Shown here: piece after piece, positions 1 through 10,750 of the stretch
Layout: every line of letters starts with the position of its first letter
Position numbering within the stretch: position 1 is the stretch's first letter
Source of the DNA: Desulfotignum sp.
Lineage (GTDB): Bacteria; Desulfobacterota; Desulfobacteria; Desulfobacterales; Desulfobacteraceae
Direction of reading: 5' to 3'
DNA: 54,193 bases
Assembly (NCBI GenBank): GCA_011389555.1
Contig: JAABUD010000302.1
Location: forward strand, 1 to 54,193
Notes under the pieces: generated by a model
Told to the model about the DNA's origin: nothing
Databases searched by the model: none
What the model saw: the letters and a program-made list of their open reading frames with translations, nothing else
Program-made: the position numbers and the translations under genes

Positions 1-164
1 GTATCCCCTTCCTGCAGCCGGGTTTCAGCCCAGGACGTCTGCCGGACCAGGGTGTGATTGTGCTCGATGACCAGCGATGACAGATCCAGGTTTCGGGCGT
101 TCACAAGGGCGAGAAGATCCAATGCCTGGGTTTGTGTCTCGTCGCCGTTTAATCTGATTTTCAT
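1..164 (-). CDS. thiS: Sulfur carrier protein ThiS (partial, C-terminus off the window)
   Basis: The visible part reads MKIRLNGDETQTQALDL... followed by a stretch around 'LVIEHNHTLV' and 'W.ETRLQEGD', the usual ThiS pattern of a beta-grasp fold. ThiS carries sulfur as a C-terminal thiocarboxylate for thiazole synthesis in thiamine biosynthesis. About 54 of the usual 65-70 residues are present, and the C-terminal Gly-Gly lies beyond position 1. The ATG is preceded by a GGAGG ribosome binding site. A TPP riboswitch lies upstream on the same strand (258-344), which independently supports a thi operon that continues outside the window. Confidence 0.85.
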   Translation of the reverse strand, partial: MKIRLNGDETQTQALDLLALVNARNLDLSSLVIEHNHTLVRQTSWAETRLQEGD

Positions 165-257
165 TCAACCTCCACAGTGTGTAAGTCCATACGTTCACCC
201 GGGGGGGAAATGAAACGGGAATGCGGAGAAGAAAAGAAACCATTGCTGGTGGGTTTG

Positions 258-344
258 CACTGTCCCTACGCCGGTATTACCCGTATCAGGTTCCAAGGGT
301 TGAAGCAGACACGCTTCTCTCAGCCGGTGGCGGCACCCCCAGTG
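258..344 (-). promoter_or_regulatory. TPP riboswitch (THI element)
   Basis: On the minus strand this stretch contains the canonical thi-box parts in order: GGGGTGC, CTGAGA, ACCC, GAACCTGAT, GGTAAT-like, and GCGTAGGGA. The ends CACTG (344-340) and CAGTG (262-258) form the closing P1 helix. Established knowledge: this aptamer binds thiamine pyrophosphate and switches off downstream expression. It sits about 93 nt before the thiS start. I could not identify the expression platform with confidence, and no clear terminator with a U-run is seen before thiS. Confidence 0.95.
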
Positions 345-356
345 AAAAAAATCGAT

Positions 357-431
357 TGGTGATCCCACCGGGATTCGAACCCGGGTTACCGGCGTGAGAG
401 GCCGGCGTCCTAACCACTAGACGATGGGACC
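357..431 (-). tRNA. tRNA-Glu (anticodon CTC)
   Basis: The minus strand folds as a full cloverleaf. The acceptor stem is GGTCCCA/TGGGATC with one G-U pair. The anticodon stem CCGGC/GCCGG encloses loop CTCTCAC, giving anticodon CTC. The T arm contains GGGTTCGAATCCC. The 3' CCA is encoded (357-359 on the plus strand read as TGG). It lies downstream of a small membrane-protein gene and only 12 nt upstream of the TPP riboswitch on the same strand. Confidence 0.96.
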
Positions 432-453
432 ATTGTTGATTTTTAAAAGATTG

Positions 454-482
454 TATCTATACCGGAACAGGGAAAAAGTCAA
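454..482 (-). promoter_or_regulatory. Candidate sigma-70 promoter for tRNA-Glu
   Basis: The minus strand shows TTGACT (482-477), a 17-nt spacer, and TAGATA (459-454). That places the start of transcription about 15-20 nt before the mature tRNA 5' end at 431. The -35 box is close to consensus and the -10 box is moderate. No comparable promoter fits in the 12 nt between the tRNA and the riboswitch. Confidence 0.5.
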
Positions 483-488
483 CGATAT

Positions 489-698
489 TTATGCGGTAAA
501 AGATTTCTTTTGGCCTTTTCGATAACCGAAGAGCAGATAGATGAGCCATCCGATCAAAGGAATCAGGGCGATAAAATGCCACAGCAGTTTTATTTTCAGG
601 GAACCGAAATCTTTTTTGATGATATCCACCAGGGCCAGCATGGTGAGGCACAAAGAGATGCCGAAAATCAGCAGAATAATCAAAACGATGTCGTTCAT
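489..698 (-). CDS. Small membrane protein with PLD-nuclease N-terminal-like (PLDc_N) domain
   Basis: A 69-residue protein with two hydrophobic segments (about residues 3-25 and 38-58) separated by the short polar link 'DIIKKDFGS'. The motif 'LLWHFIALIPLIGWLIYLLFGYRKG' region resembles the PLDc_N domain found alone in many small inner-membrane proteins. The function of the stand-alone domain is not known. It lies 9 bp downstream of the lytic transglycosylase on the same strand, so the two are probably cotranscribed. Confidence 0.7.
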   Translation of the reverse strand: MNDIVLIILLIFGISLCLTMLALVDIIKKDFGSLKIKLLWHFIALIPLIGWLIYLLFGYRKGQKKSFTA

Positions 699-707
699 GG
701 ATATTTT

Positions 708-1595
708 TCAGCCTTCCTTGAGCCGGTCCGATATTTTCATCAGGGTGTCCACATAATAGTTGCTGTGGTTGTAGCGAAACAGGACTTCGTGCTGGCGCTG
801 CCGGGAGATGCCGGGTTTCCATCCATGATGTTTGAGATAATTGGCCACGGAATATATGGCATCACTGTGATCGAACAGATCGATTCTGCCGTCATTGTTG
901 CCGTCTTTTGCCAGAGTCAGGGCATTGGAGGGCATGAACTGGGAAATACCCATGGCACCGGCATAGGAGCCCTGGATGTTTTCCGGATCGATGCCTTCGC
1001 GGTCTGTGTATCGGATCAGGGCTTTGAGTTCTTCGTATCCCCACTTGGAGCGCTGGTTCACTTTTTTCAGAAAGGTATCTCGTTTCGGCTTTTTCTGATC
1101 CGGAATCGCATTCCAGATGCGTTCCCGCAGGGTGTCATCTGTGAGGGATGCCATAGTGGCCAGGGTATTGATGACGGTTCGGTTTCCCAGGTAGGAGCCC
1201 AGGCGGGTTTCCACCAGCAGGATAGCGGTGATGACGGTCTTGTCCACGCCAAACATCTCCTGGGCACGGTCCAGGGTTTTTTTATGTTCCGCCATGTATT
1301 TGAATGCATTGGCTATGGAGTCTTTGGACAGAAACTGGTCATAGTTGAGGCTGGATTCGGAATGGACAAAAAACAGGGAAACCCCGTCAGGGGTGAAGGA
1401 AACCGTGTCTTTGGTCAGTACGGCTTGAATTTTTTCCGGGGCGAATCCATCGCTGATCAGCCGCTGTTTCAGCGCGTCGAACTCAGTGCCGGCGGATGCC
1501 TGCTGGGCAGATGTCCAGGGAGCGAGGCATAACAGAACAAGTATGAAAAAGCAGCACCCTGGAAAACGTGAGCGTAAACAAGGCAAAATTTCCAT
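708..1595 (-). CDS. Lytic murein transglycosylase, MltB family
   Basis: A 295-residue protein with an N-terminal signal sequence (hydrophobic stretch about residues 12-30, cleavage likely near 'TSAQQ'). The SLT_2/MltB fold is recognisable from 'ILLVETRLGSYLGN', which carries the catalytic glutamate, and 'SYAGAMGISQFMPS', followed by 'DGRIDLFDHSDAIYSVANYL'. These enzymes cleave peptidoglycan glycan strands in the periplasm and form 1,6-anhydromuramyl ends. No lipobox is obvious despite cysteines at residues 14-15 and 22, so a soluble periplasmic form is more likely than a lipoprotein. The exact start among nearby codons is uncertain. Confidence 0.88.
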   Translation of the reverse strand: MEILPCLRSRFPGCCFFILVLLCLAPWTSAQQASAGTEFDALKQRLISDGFAPEKIQAVLTKDTVSFTPDGVSLFFVHSESSLNYDQFLSKDSIANAFKYMAEHKKTLDRAQEMFGVDKTVITAILLVETRLGSYLGNRTVINTLATMASLTDDTLRERIWNAIPDQKKPKRDTFLKKVNQRSKWGYEELKALIRYTDREGIDPENIQGSYAGAMGISQFMPSNALTLAKDGNNDGRIDLFDHSDAIYSVANYLKHHGWKPGISRQRQHEVLFRYNHSNYYVDTLMKISDRLKEG

Positions 1596-1705
1596 ATACA
1601 GCGTGCCTCCCGAATCAATTCGTTAAAAGTTACTCTGTTATATCGTATTTTTCGGGGGATTGCATTAAAAAAATGATGGAATGTAACGGATGCTCAGGAG
1701 GACCC

Positions 1706-1738
1706 AAAGGGGCATCATTTCATGAATGACACCCCTTT
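1706..1738 (-). terminator. Stem-loop downstream of glnA
   Basis: The sequence forms AAAGGGG/CCCCTTT (7 bp), a small internal loop, then TCATT/AATGA closing a short loop. It sits 35 bp past the glnA stop codon. There is no U-run on either strand, so it is a candidate factor-dependent terminator or 3'-end-stabilising hairpin rather than a classical intrinsic terminator. Confidence 0.45.
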
Positions 1739-1772
1739 GTCTAATGGATGGAATCAGGCGGCCCAAATACGC

Positions 1773-3185
1773 CTATATATCGAAATACAGGTAGAACTCA
1801 TGAGGATGGGGCCGGCTGATGACCGGTTTCACCTCGTTGTTCATTTTGTAGTCGATCCAGTGCTCGATGACATCTTTGGTGAACACATCCCCCTTGAGCA
1901 GGAATTCATGATCCTCTTTGAGGGCCTCAAGCGCTTCCCCCAGGGAACCGGGTGCGGATTCCATCTGTGCCAGCTCTTCGGGGGGCAGGTCATAAATGTT
2001 TTTATCCATGGGGTCGCCCGGGTCCAGCTTGTTCTGTATGCCGTCGATCATGGCCATGGCAATGGCGGAAAATGCCAGGTATCCGTTGCAGGAGGGGTCC
2101 GGCGTTCTGAACTCGATCCGTTTGGCCTTGGGGGAATTGGAGTACATGGGCAGACGGATGGCCGCACTCCGGTTCCGGCTGGAATAGGCCAGGTTGATAG
2201 GGGCCTCGAACCCTGGCACCAGCCGCTTGTAGGAGTTGGTGGTGGGGTTGGTAATGGCGCACAGGGCTTTGCAGTGCTTCATGATGCCGCCGATGGCCCA
2301 CAGGGCTTCGTCGGACAGGCCGGCGTATTTATTGCCCGCAAACACGGGGTTGCCGTCTTTCCAGAAACTCATGTGGGTGTGCATGCCCGTGCCGTTGTCT
2401 CCGTAGAGGGGTTTGGGCATGAAGGTGACGGTGTGGTCGTATTTATGGGCCACGTTTTTGAGCACATATTTGAACCACGCCAGGCTGTCCCCCATATTCA
2501 CCAGAGAATCGAACCGCAGATCGATTTCCGACTGGCCGGCGGAAGCCACTTCATGATGCTGGCATTCCATGGCGATCCCCAAGTTTTCCAGGGTGAGCAT
2601 CATCTCGGTTCTCATGTCCTGGTACTGGTCGGCCGGCGGCAGGGGAAAGTATCCATGCTTGGGCTTGATCTTGTACCCCAGGTTGGGCATTTCATCGGAT
2701 CCGGTGTTCCAGTGCCCTTCCGGGGAATCGATCTCGAAAAACGCGGCATGGGCTTCAGATGCGTACCGGATATTGGAAAAGATGAAAAATTCCGGCTCAG
2801 GACCCACAAAAATAGTGTCTCCCAGGCCCGTGGTTTTCAGGTATTGCTCGGTTTTTTTGGCGATGCCCCGGGGGTCTCTGGAGTAGGATTCACTGGTAAT
2901 GGGATCATGGATGTTGCCGATGATGGCCAGGGTGGGGACCTTGAAAAAAGGATCCATTCTGGCGGTAGGGGCTTCCGGGATCACGATCATGTCACTGTTG
3001 TTAATGGCCTGCCAGGCCCGCATGGAAGAGCCGTCAAATCCGAACCCGTCCTCGAACGCGGATTCCGTGAATTCACTGACAGGGATTGAAAAATGCTGCC
3101 AGGTGCCGATGAAATCCATATACCGGATGTCGACTACTTTTGCATTGTTTTCTTTGGCCAGGGCAATGGCGTCTTTGGGAGTCAT
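1773..3185 (-). CDS. glnA: Glutamine synthetase, type I
   Basis: A 470-residue GSI that condenses glutamate and ammonia with ATP. Family motifs include 'DGSSMRAW' near residue 51, 'GPEPEFFIF', 'NGTGMHTHMSFW' and the ATP-binding 'NRSAAIRLP'. Tyr398 sits in 'NIYDLPPEE', the site adenylylated by GlnE in the GSI-beta subtype, so covalent control is possible. No GlnE gene is visible here. The ATG has AAAGGAA upstream. It is the last gene of the glnD-glnB-glnA group and lies 66 bp after glnB. Confidence 0.97.
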   Translation of the reverse strand: MTPKDAIALAKENNAKVVDIRYMDFIGTWQHFSIPVSEFTESAFEDGFGFDGSSMRAWQAINNSDMIVIPEAPTARMDPFFKVPTLAIIGNIHDPITSESYSRDPRGIAKKTEQYLKTTGLGDTIFVGPEPEFFIFSNIRYASEAHAAFFEIDSPEGHWNTGSDEMPNLGYKIKPKHGYFPLPPADQYQDMRTEMMLTLENLGIAMECQHHEVASAGQSEIDLRFDSLVNMGDSLAWFKYVLKNVAHKYDHTVTFMPKPLYGDNGTGMHTHMSFWKDGNPVFAGNKYAGLSDEALWAIGGIMKHCKALCAITNPTTNSYKRLVPGFEAPINLAYSSRNRSAAIRLPMYSNSPKAKRIEFRTPDPSCNGYLAFSAIAMAMIDGIQNKLDPGDPMDKNIYDLPPEELAQMESAPGSLGEALEALKEDHEFLLKGDVFTKDVIEHWIDYKMNNEVKPVISRPHPHEFYLYFDI

Positions 3186-3251
3186 GGGTGTTCCTTTCGT
3201 TTTAAAGTTATATCAATAAAAAAATTGAATTCTGTAAAAAATTCCATCCGG

Positions 3252-6228
<2,977 letters not shown>

Positions 6229-6243
6229 GGCCTTTATTCTCTA

Positions 6244-6259
6244 AGCAACGGGCGTGCCA
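6244..6259 (-). promoter_or_regulatory. Sigma-54 (RpoN) promoter upstream of glnD
   Basis: On the minus strand the sequence is TGGCACGCCCGTTGCT, an exact match to the -24/-12 consensus TGGCACG-N4-TTGC(A/T) with GG and GC ten bases apart. Counting from the -12 C gives a transcription start near 6233, five bases before the glnD ATG. The function fits: nitrogen-assimilation operons are classic RpoN/NtrC targets. I could not identify a convincing enhancer-binding site in the next 250 bp. Confidence 0.8.
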
Positions 6260-6466
6260 GCCTTTGTCTGGCAACGGATTGTCCTGCCGGTTACCGCGCT
6301 TTTCAGATTTTATAAACAAAAAAAATGGGCACTGGATAATAAATAACAAAAATGTTCAATAAAGGTCAAATAAAATTACAATTTTGTTGAGCGTGTCGCA
6401 GCGCATTGTGAGTTTTGAGAGATTTTTCTTACCATGATCCGCCGGAAAACAACGGATGAAATACAT

Positions 6467-6495
6467 GCAGCCGGGTAACAGAACGGCCCGGCTGC
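6467..6495 (-). terminator. Perfect 9-bp stem-loop between tatA and glnD
   Basis: GCAGCCGGG pairs with CCCGGCTGC across an 11-nt loop. It is about 36 bp downstream of the tatA stop codon on the minus strand and lies between tatA and the glnD promoter. It lacks an adjacent U-run on the minus strand. On the plus strand a T-rich tract begins only about 16 nt later. The most likely role is 3'-end formation for tatA. The rest of 6260-6530 is A/T-rich and holds no supported gene. Confidence 0.5.
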
Positions 6496-6530
6496 CAGAG
6501 TGAAAAAAAGATTTTTTTCAAAAAAAAGGG

Positions 6531-6716
6531 TTATTCTTTGTCAATTTTCTCCGGTTCTTTGTCGGCATCTTCCAGGGGTTCTTTTGTGGCTTTTTTGAAA
6601 TTTTTTATCCCTTTGCCCAGTCCGGCACCGATTTCAGGCAGTTTGCCCGCACCAAAAATGACGAGGATAATGACGAGGATAATTATCAGTTCCGGCATTC
6701 CGATTCCACCAATCAT
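6531..6716 (-). CDS. tatA: Sec-independent translocase subunit TatA
   Basis: A 61-residue TatA/E protein with a short N-terminal transmembrane helix (about residues 6-22), the hinge 'FGAGKLPE', an amphipathic helix '[14 protein letters not shown]', and a charged acidic/basic tail. TatA oligomers form the pore for folded proteins with twin-arginine signals. The ATG follows AGGAG with good spacing. It is monocistronic here and tatB/tatC are not adjacent. A weak upstream promoter (TTGACA at 6789-6784 with a 17-nt spacer) may drive it. Confidence 0.94.
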   Translation of the reverse strand: MIGGIGMPELIIILVIILVIFGAGKLPEIGAGLGKGIKNFKKATKEPLEDADKEPEKIDKE

Positions 6717-6900
6717 GGGACTCTCCTAATTTATTTCATGACTGTCAATATTCATCGATCCTCTTACCACTAAGCCGCATCAGTGTCAATGGTTTAGAAT
6801 TCATGGACTCAAAATAAAAAACACAACTTTGTAACTTGTTGTCCGATGCTCCGGTTTTTTAATAAATTCCTTGTGAAAAAAAAGGATTTGCTTCATATTT

Positions 6901-6915
6901 CTCAATTGTATTGAG
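6901..6915. promoter_or_regulatory. 15-bp palindrome upstream of the MoxR gene
   Basis: CTCAAT-TGT-ATTGAG is a perfect 6+3+6 palindrome ending 32 bp before the MoxR ATG. Size and placement suit a dimeric repressor site or a short transcript hairpin. I cannot name the regulator. The rest of the tatA-MoxR intergenic region (6717-6947) shows no gene. Confidence 0.35.
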
Positions 6916-6947
6916 ATTAACTTTTGGATTTTCGGAGAGAATGACCC

Positions 6948-7799
6948 ATGAATGAGAATATGACCCAGGAATTTCAAGGCGCCACCAAATATGTGCTGGA
7001 CCAGGAACTGGCCGCCATTGTCAATATATCCATGCGGCTGGAAATGCCGCTGCTTCTCAAAGGAGAGCCGGGTACGGGCAAGACCATGCTGGCCTATGCC
7101 ATTGCCGAAAACCTGGATATGCCCCTGATTGTCCTGAACGTGAAATCCAGCATGAAACTGGTGGAAGCCCTGTATCAGTATGATACCTTGACCCGGCTCA
7201 ATGATTCCCGGTTCGGGGATTCCAAGCGGGATGTCAGCAATATCGAAGAATACATTACAATGGGCAAAATCGGCCAGGCGTTTGTGGCAGACCAGCGAAC
7301 CGTGCTGCTCATCGATGAGATCGACAAGGCAGACACGGATTTTCAGGATGACATGCTCGATGTGCTGGATCAGATGCAGTACGATATCATCGAGACCGAC
7401 CGGATCGTCAAGGCAGCCCACCGACCGGTGATCATCATCACGTCCAATGCCAAAAAAGACCTGTCCGATCCGTTTCTGGGCCGATGTAACTTTCATCATA
7501 TTGCGTTCCCGGATCCCAAAATGATGCGCAAGATCATCCATGTCCATTTCCCGAATCTGGATGAAAAGCTGGCGGATAACGCCATCAAGGCGTTTTTCAG
7601 CATGCGGGATATCGACGGCATTGAAAAGAAACCCGCCACCCGGGAGTTGATCAACTGGATTCGGGCCTTGAACGCGGACCCGGATTTCCGGGTAAAAGAC
7701 CTGATCAATGGAAAACTGCCGTTCCTCGGTGTGTTGTTCAAAAAAAGCCCGGACTATGAGCGGGCCCAGAACCTGACATCCCGAAGACGTCTGTTTTAA
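6948..7799 (+). CDS. MoxR-family AAA+ ATPase
   Basis: A 283-residue AAA+ protein with Walker A GEPGTGKT at residues 39-46, Walker B 'LLIDEIDKA' near residues 120-128, and 'ITSNAKKDL' as the sensor-1 region. MoxR proteins act with VWA-domain partners as chaperones that insert metals or remodel enzyme complexes, as in CbbQ/CbbO, NorQ/NorD and CoxD/CoxE. The VWA partner gene begins 12 bp downstream, which strongly suggests a functional pair. GGAGA precedes the ATG. The client enzyme cannot be named from this neighbourhood. Confidence 0.9.
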   Translation: MNENMTQEFQGATKYVLDQELAAIVNISMRLEMPLLLKGEPGTGKTMLAYAIAENLDMPLIVLNVKSSMKLVEALYQYDTLTRLNDSRFGDSKRDVSNIEEYITMGKIGQAFVADQRTVLLIDEIDKADTDFQDDMLDVLDQMQYDIIETDRIVKAAHRPVIIITSNAKKDLSDPFLGRCNFHHIAFPDPKMMRKIIHVHFPNLDEKLADNAIKAFFSMRDIDGIEKKPATRELINWIRALNADPDFRVKDLINGKLPFLGVLFKKSPDYERAQNLTSRRRLF

Positions 7800-7811
7800 G
7801 GCGTATTCCCC

Positions 7812-9005
7812 ATGTTTGTGAAATTTTTCTATACCCTCAAAGAGGTGGGCATCCCTGTGTCGCCCACGGCATTTCTGACGTTGCAGAAAGCGTTGTACAA
7901 CGGCATGGTGGCCGGTCTGGATGATTTTTATACCTGTGCACGCGCCATTCTGATTAAAAGCGAGCGGTATTTCGACCTGTATGACCAGGTGTTTTCCCAT
8001 CATTTTGAAGGGGTGCCGCTGCCGGATGACGAAGGGTTTGCGATCGATGAAATCGCCAGAGGGTTGCTGGATGAATGGCTCAAGAACCCTAAAATGGTGG
8101 CCGATGCGCTGGGAATTGACGAGGACAAGCTCAATAAAATGACCCCGGATGAACTGATCGAGTATTTCAAGGAACGGCTCAAGGATCAGGACGGACGTCA
8201 TGACGGCGGCGGTAAATGGATCGGCACCGGTGGATATTCCCCGGTGGGACATTCCGGACATCACCCCGGCGGCATGCGGGTGGGCGGCGTGTCACAAAAC
8301 AAATCCGCGGTCAAGGTGGCCAACGAACGTCGGTACAAGGATTACTCCACGTCCGGTCCATTGACCCAGGCCAATATCGGTGAAGCCCTGAAACGGCTGC
8401 GCAACCTGGTGCCGGCCGGACCCAAAGACCAGGTGAATGTGGATGAGACCATCAGAGAAACCATGCGCAATGCCGGCGAGATCGAGCTGGTGTTCGACCG
8501 GGCCCTCAAGGACCGGCTCAAGGTGATTCTGGCCATTGACAACGGTGGATGGTCCATGGATCCGCACATCGATATTGTCCAGACCCTGTTTGATTATGCA
8601 AAGGCCCAGTTCAAGGAGATTAAAACCTATTTTTTCCACAACACCATATACGATTATGTGTGGGAGGATCCGGCCCGGTACAAAAAACCCAAAAAAATTG
8701 TGGAATTCACCCGGAATGACCCGGATACCCGGCTGGTCATTGTGGGAGATGCCAGTATGGCGCCCTATGAGCTGATGGCCCACGACGGTTCCATTCATAT
8801 CAGTGAACGCAGCGGCCGGCCCAGTATTCACCAGCTCAGATTTCTGGCGGAGACATTTCCCCATAGCATCTGGCTCAACCCGGTGCCGGAATCCATGTGG
8901 GGGTATACGCATACCATCATGACCATCAACACCATATTTCCGATGTTTGAACTGTCTTTGGACGGTCTGGAAAAAGCGGTGACAAAATTGATGGCCAAAG
9001 AGTAG
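7812..9005 (+). CDS. CoxE-like VWA-domain protein, MoxR partner
   Basis: A 397-residue protein. The N-terminal half is helical, the middle is Gly/His-rich (about residues 135-160, containing 'GHSGHHPGGM'), and the C-terminal half is a VWA-like domain. The MIDAS position, normally DxSxS, reads D243-N-G-G-W-S, so the metal site is altered. It forms an operon with the MoxR ATPase 12 bp upstream. The combination matches the MoxR/VWA chaperone systems. Which enzyme it matures is unknown. Confidence 0.85.
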   Translation: MFVKFFYTLKEVGIPVSPTAFLTLQKALYNGMVAGLDDFYTCARAILIKSERYFDLYDQVFSHHFEGVPLPDDEGFAIDEIARGLLDEWLKNPKMVADALGIDEDKLNKMTPDELIEYFKERLKDQDGRHDGGGKWIGTGGYSPVGHSGHHPGGMRVGGVSQNKSAVKVANERRYKDYSTSGPLTQANIGEALKRLRNLVPAGPKDQVNVDETIRETMRNAGEIELVFDRALKDRLKVILAIDNGGWSMDPHIDIVQTLFDYAKAQFKEIKTYFFHNTIYDYVWEDPARYKKPKKIVEFTRNDPDTRLVIVGDASMAPYELMAHDGSIHISERSGRPSIHQLRFLAETFPHSIWLNPVPESMWGYTHTIMTINTIFPMFELSLDGLEKAVTKLMAKE

Positions 9006-9015
9006 AGGGTGCGGG

Positions 9016-9804
9016 TCAGGTAAAACAGGTGCCGAAAAACCGGTTGGTGTTGTTGAAAATGGTGACGGCCAGGTCTTCGGGATCCTGGTTCCGGACCCGG
9101 GCCAGGGTAGTCAGCACGGATCCCACAAAAGCCGGCTCATTGCGGCGGACTTTGTTCTTCTGGGGGGCCGGTGTCAGATAGGGCGCATCCGTTTCAATGA
9201 GAATCCGGTCTTCCGGGATCAGGGGCGCCAGTTCCCGCAGATACCCGCCCCGCTTCTGGATCGTCAAAATCCCGGTAATACCGATGTGATACCCCAGATC
9301 CAGGTATTTGAACAGTTCCGTGCGGGTGCCGGAAAAACAGTGGACCACGCCTTTTCTGGATCCGGGTCCGTTTGATTTGACGATGTCATAAAACCGGCCG
9401 CTGGAATCCCGTTCATGGAAAATCAACGGCAGGTCCAGTTCTCCGGCAATGGCCAGCTGGGCTTTGAGGCACGCTTCCTGATCTTTTTGCGGGGAAAACA
9501 TGCGGTTGAAATCCAGACCGGTTTCCCCCCAGGCCTTGATACAGTCGTTTTCTTTTGCCAGGCGGATCAGGCCATCCAGGATGTCCGGGCTGCAATGGGC
9601 CGCATCATGGGGATGAATGCCCACGGCCGTGATGACATTCTTATGCCGGGCGGCAATACCGACGGCCTTTCGGGCGGTATCCGCATCCACGCCGGCGATG
9701 GCCATGGCCCGGACCCCGGTGGTGCGGGCCCGATCGAACATGGCATCCATGTCTTGTTCAAAACAGGGGTCATCAATATGACAATGGGAATCGAATAATA
9801 TCAT
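9016..9804 (-). CDS. tatD: TatD-family metal-dependent hydrolase/DNase
   Basis: A 262-residue TIM-barrel amidohydrolase. It begins MILFDSHCHID with the HxH metal motif, followed by 'GVHP'-type 'AVGIHPHDA', 'WGETGLDF', 'IFHERDS' and 'VHCFSG', and 'LIETDAPYL' near the end, all TatD signatures. Family members have 3'-5' exonuclease activity. The longer reading would begin with GTG at 9843, but the ATG at 9804 has an AAGGA site and fits family length, so I chose it. It converges with the VWA gene, with only 10 bp between the stops. Confidence 0.93.
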   Translation of the reverse strand: MILFDSHCHIDDPCFEQDMDAMFDRARTTGVRAMAIAGVDADTARKAVGIAARHKNVITAVGIHPHDAAHCSPDILDGLIRLAKENDCIKAWGETGLDFNRMFSPQKDQEACLKAQLAIAGELDLPLIFHERDSSGRFYDIVKSNGPGSRKGVVHCFSGTRTELFKYLDLGYHIGITGILTIQKRGGYLRELAPLIPEDRILIETDAPYLTPAPQKNKVRRNEPAFVGSVLTTLARVRNQDPEDLAVTIFNNTNRFFGTCFT

Positions 9805-9833
9805 AACAGGTATCCTTATGGCTGGTAAATGCA

Positions 9834-9882
9834 AAGCCTTCACTGTTTGGAAGAAGCCGGGTTACGGGTCCAGTGAAGGCTT
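9834..9882. repeat. 12-bp perfect inverted repeat between tatD and ftsE
   Basis: AAGCCTTCACTG (9834-9845) and CAGTGAAGGCTT (9871-9882) are exact complements across a 25-nt spacer. It lies between two divergent genes, where a terminator is not expected, and has no U-run. It could be a transcript hairpin in the tatD leader or a protein-binding cruciform. Function unknown. Confidence 0.6.
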
Positions 9883-9912
9883 GGGTGTAAGAAAAACTGT
9901 TTTCAGCACTCC

Positions 9913-9941
9913 TTGACACAATCCGTATATATCAGTAAATT
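9913..9941 (+). promoter_or_regulatory. Candidate promoter for the ftsEX operon
   Basis: TTGACA at 9913-9918, a 17-nt spacer, and TAAATT at 9936-9941. The -35 box is perfect and the -10 box matches four of six positions. The following leader contains three degenerate copies of CAGTCAAT (about 9949-10000). Confidence 0.5.
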
Positions 9942-10015
9942 CGGCCTCAGTCAATCTCAGTCGATCGAAGTGAGGTCAGCTGAGTCAATTCAAACGCGGA
10001 CGGACGGGAAAGAGA

Positions 10016-10750
10016 ATGAATCTGAACACGGGAAAACAAGCCATCATCCGGCTGTTCAATGTCACCAAACATTTCGGGGAAAAACCGGCATTGCAGAATG
10101 TGTCCATGGACATTGAGCCCGGTGAGTTCGTGTTTATCTCCGGACCGTCGGGAGCGGGAAAGTCCACTTTGCTCAAAGTGCTGTATCTGGCGGAAACCTT
10201 GTCTGACGGGCAGATTCTCATCGATGGCATGAATCTTTCCAGGATAGCCCCGGCCAGACTGCCGTATCTGCGGCGGCGGTTCGGCATGGTGTTTCAGGAT
10301 TTCAAGCTGATATCCACCCGTACGGTGTTTGACAATGTGGCCCTGGCCCTGGAAGTGGCCGGAAAAAAGCCGGCGTTTATCAGAAAAAAAGTCATGCATG
10401 TGCTGCGGATCACGGGGATGGAAAAAAAAGCCCATGTGCTGCCCCCCACTTTGTCCGGAGGAGAGCAGCAGCGGGTGGCCGTGGCCCGGGCCGTGGCCGG
10501 AGACCCGGATATCATTCTGGCGGATGAGCCCACCGGCAGTCTGGATCAGGCATCTGCAAGGCGGGTGCTGGAGATTCTTCTGGCGTATCACAAGAAAGGG
10601 GGGACGATTCTGGTGGCCAGCCATCATCTTCAGCAACTGCAGACCCTGGTGACCGGCCGCAGCATTGTGCTGGAGAAAGGCCGGCTGATATCCGCCACCC
10701 GCCTGGATCCATACGCCCCGGAAAGCAATGAGGGGCCGTGTATGTCATGA
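10016..10750 (+). CDS. ftsE: Cell-division ATP-binding protein FtsE
   Basis: A 244-residue ABC ATPase with Walker A 'GPSGAGKST', Q-loop 'VFQDFKL', signature 'LSGGEQQRVAVARA', Walker B 'IILADEPTGSLD' and H-loop 'VASHH'. The 'FQDFKLI' and 'DEPTG' forms are typical of FtsE. With FtsX it couples ATP hydrolysis to activation of periplasmic peptidoglycan hydrolases at the septum. The stop codon overlaps the ftsX ATG (ATGA). EnvC, the usual FtsX partner, follows ftsX. Confidence 0.93.
   Translation: MNLNTGKQAIIRLFNVTKHFGEKPALQNVSMDIEPGEFVFISGPSGAGKSTLLKVLYLAETLSDGQILIDGMNLSRIAPARLPYLRRRFGMVFQDFKLISTRTVFDNVALALEVAGKKPAFIRKKVMHVLRITGMEKKAHVLPPTLSGGEQQRVAVARAVAGDPDIILADEPTGSLDQASARRVLEILLAYHKKGGTILVASHHLQQLQTLVTGRSIVLEKGRLISATRLDPYAPESNEGPCMS

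Noticed and set aside
177-362. Plus-strand open frame of 61 codons over the riboswitch
   Set aside because: It is opposite the TPP aptamer and the tRNA flank; the RNA elements explain the sequence.
1722-3089. Plus-strand open frame of 455 codons opposite glnA
   Set aside because: It is the shadow of glutamine synthetase, with no initiation signal.
6801-8264. Long minus-strand open frame (487 codons) opposite the MoxR/VWA genes
   Set aside because: It is the antisense shadow of two well-recognised genes, has no domain signature and no ribosome-binding site. G/C-rich third positions open such frames.
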